This document shows positions 62,484 to 64,000 of a stretch of DNA of 64,000 bases, piece by piece. Position 1 is the first letter of the stretch. The number at the start of each line of letters is the position of its first letter. Location: positions 248,001-312,000 of the forward strand of contig JADJPR010000004.1 in the NCBI GenBank assembly GCA_016713135.1, in the 5' to 3' direction. The translations under genes and the position numbers were made by a program. The notes beneath the pieces are model-generated. The model ran no database searches, was not told the origin of the DNA, and worked only from the letters and a program-made list of their open reading frames with translations. The DNA comes from Rhodanobacteraceae bacterium. Its GTDB lineage: Bacteria; Pseudomonadota; Gammaproteobacteria; Xanthomonadales; SZUA-5.

Positions 62484-62737
62484 AGCACTTGGTTGCTGGT
62501 GTCGGTTATTGGCGGCAAAGGCACGGCGTGTCGAGAGTCTGCGGCTCTTGAAATGGACGCCTCGAACGAGGGGCCGTCGGGCCGAGACGCCTATGCTCTG
62601 ATCCCGAGCCCAAAGCCCAGACGCGTAGGCCCGCGCGTAATCTCCCGGCAATACAGCGCCGGAGAGCCGCTCCGCGGCCCTCCGGCCCAAGCGACCCAGG
62701 CACAGCCGCGGCCTTTCGGCAATGCGGGCCGCGGGCC
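62484..62737. other. 254-bp spacer without recognisable feature
   Basis: Lies between the convergent quinone oxidoreductase and cytochrome genes. Weak hairpins such as GCGGCCCTC/GCCGGAGAGC-type stretches are present, but no heptamer arms, no dispersed element and no convincing gene were seen. Confidence 0.5.
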
Positions 62738-64000
62738 TTAGTTCGCTGCCGTCTTTCCGGGGTGCAAGGGCATCTCCGCCTCGTGGAAGCCATGGCAATC
62801 GATGCAGGTGCTGCCCAGCAGGTGCTTGGCCTTTTCTCCACCATGGCAATCGCGGCATGCGAACGGCGGCTCCGTGGTATGCGTGCCAGCAATTCCGATC
62901 AGCGGGATCAGAAGGTCGGCGCTGCTCTGGGAGCGTTCGGCAATATGGCAATCGGAGCACGCCATCGTGGTGTGCTTGGCGTGGGTGAAACTGGCCTTCT
63001 CGTACCACATGCCGGCCACCCGGACAGGCGCGACGACCCACCCGCCCTGGGTCGCTGCGGGATCCTTGGTGACGGTGTGGCAGACACCGCAGACCCGGCT
63101 GCCGAACAGGCTGTCGGTTGTTTGCTGCGCACGTTGGCGCGCCCAATCGAGCGCAATGCGCTGTTCTTCGGCAGTGGCGGGTTGCTGACCCGGGCGACGA
63201 CGAGTGCGGACCTGGACCGGTGCGGATTCATCCTCGTACCCGCCCTCGAGCGCGACCTTCGAATAGACCTCGGAAAGCATGTACTGAACTTCCGCGACGT
63301 CGCCGTGGACGACCTCGCGATCGGGCATCTTCACGTCGAAGTCGAGCACGTGACAGGACTGGCAGTGTTGCTCGAAATTGATCGGCGCGATCAGCGCACC
63401 ACCGGGCTCGGGGACGTGGCAGGACGCGCAGTCGAGAATCCGCGTTCCGTCGCGAGTCTTGAGCCCCTTGGGGTCGAGGTGTTTGGCGTGCGGAAACTTG
63501 AGCCCGGACTGCTCGGTCAGCGGGGAGGTGTCCATGCTGACGCGCTTGGGGGTGAACTTGCCCTGCGCATCCCAGGCGGGCAGCAGGACCTTGAACTGCG
63601 GGTGGTCGGTGCCGAAGTCGCCGACATCGGCGAGTTGCGTATCGCCATGCACGCGCTCGCTCAGGTTGCGATGGCAGTCGCTGCAGAGTTCCTGGTCCGC
63701 GCGCACCAGGCCGGTGTCGCCGTTGTGGTCGCGGTGGCAATGCGCGCAGCGCGCCTCCGCGATGTCCGGCAATGGATACTTGACCGGATCCGCGTGCGCC
63801 TTGGTGTTGGCATGGCAGACGATGCATTTGTCGTCCTGGACCACGCTGAACGGCTCGCCGTGGCAGCTCTGGCAGTCGTTCGCCATGGTGTGGTGGGCCG
63901 AGGCCAGGGAGCCTGAGTCCCAGATGTTCAGACCGAGTCCCGGCGCGTCCTTGGTCAGCGAACGGAAGGTGGGGACGAAGTGCGCCACCACCGGGATCGC
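62738..64000 (-). CDS. Multihaem c-type cytochrome (ten CxxCH), N-terminus outside the window
   Basis: 420 residues visible; the frame is still open at the window edge (AIPVVAHFVPT), so the true start and any signal or membrane anchor are missing. Ten CxxCH haem sites are present: CQSCH, CIVCH, CAHCH, CSDCH, CASCH, CQSCH, CGVCH, CSDCH, CRDCH and CIDCH. Extra histidines (SAHHTMAND, FPHAKH, FTHAKHTTMAC) are likely distal ligands. The pattern resembles cytochrome c3/c7-like multihaem proteins and doubled-CxxCH modules used in electron transfer to or from periplasmic reductases. The electron partner is not known. It should be matured by the Ccm system in the periplasm. Confidence 0.85.
   Translation of the reverse strand, partial: AIPVVAHFVPTFRSLTKDAPGLGLNIWDSGSLASAHHTMANDCQSCHGEPFSVVQDDKCIVCHANTKAHADPVKYPLPDIAEARCAHCHRDHNGDTGLVRADQELCSDCHRNLSERVHGDTQLADVGDFGTDHPQFKVLLPAWDAQGKFTPKRVSMDTSPLTEQSGLKFPHAKHLDPKGLKTRDGTRILDCASCHVPEPGGALIAPINFEQHCQSCHVLDFDVKMPDREVVHGDVAEVQYMLSEVYSKVALEGGYEDESAPVQVRTRRRPGQQPATAEEQRIALDWARQRAQQTTDSLFGSRVCGVCHTVTKDPAATQGGWVVAPVRVAGMWYEKASFTHAKHTTMACSDCHIAERSQSSADLLIPLIGIAGTHTTEPPFACRDCHGGEKAKHLLGSTCIDCHGFHEAEMPLHPGKTAAN

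Overview
The window is a stretch of strongly GC-rich chromosome from a gammaproteobacterium, most likely of the Xanthomonadales (Lysobacterales) type. The evidence is gene content and order: pyrG-kdsA, eno-ftsB-ispD-ispF-truD, zipA-ligA, lgt-thyA, EfpL and EpmA, a complete branched-chain 2-oxoacid dehydrogenase operon, and a fixHIS cluster for cbb3 oxidase maturation. No rRNA, tRNA, CRISPR array, prophage or insertion-sequence transposase was seen.

Layout. 0-10 kb: housekeeping genes (RlmI end, Lgt, ThyA, EfpL, an SDR dehydrogenase, a methyltransferase, PyrG, KdsA). 10-28 kb: an accessory block between kdsA and eno, genes that are usually close together. It holds a DesK/DesR-type two-component system coupled to an amidohydrolase-CIA30 fusion, a 1390-residue hybrid sensor with an AraC output domain, an ABC-2 exporter, a small NTF2-like secreted protein, the bkdA1-bkdA2-bkdB-lpdV operon and a secreted carboxylesterase. 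Two copies of a 31-bp operator-like site (27/31 identical) lie in the two divergent promoter regions of the sensor/exporter part and tie it into one probable regulon. 28-34 kb: enolase, FtsB, MEP-pathway genes ispD/ispF, TruD, and a DUF47-Pit phosphate uptake pair. 34-41 kb: a 2OG oxygenase, a badly frameshifted hypothetical gene, zipA, ligA and epmA. Several of these carry frameshifts or a stop codon, and because ligA and zipA are normally essential, at least some of the lesions look like sequence errors. 41-49 kb: a MoxR-DUF58-DUF4381-BatA-BatB/C-BatD operon. 49-53.5 kb: fixH, fixI, fixS, a SafE-like membrane protein and a DUF3052 protein. 53.5-62.5 kb: a kelch protein, a FadB/FadJ-like bifunctional protein, a TetR regulator, a large acyl-CoA dehydrogenase, a DUF3667 membrane protein and a quinone oxidoreductase. 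62.7-64 kb: the C-terminal part of a multihaem cytochrome c with ten CxxCH motifs.

The most unusual feature is in the spacers. More than a dozen are filled by one kind of element: an inverted repeat whose two arms are themselves short tandem repeats of 7 (sometimes 8 or 9) bases. At least eight different arm sequences occur (GTTGTGG, GTGAAAA, CGTAAAA, TAAGTGG, GAGGGCAC, GGGGCAG, AAAGGACGC, TTCTCTGCG). The purine-rich arm follows one gene and the pyrimidine-rich arm precedes the next, and arms run into coding sequence and supply stop codons (lgt, ispD) or C-terminal residues (TetR gene). REP-like hairpins and a dispersed element of about 250 bp with variable numbers of a 9-mer are mixed among them.
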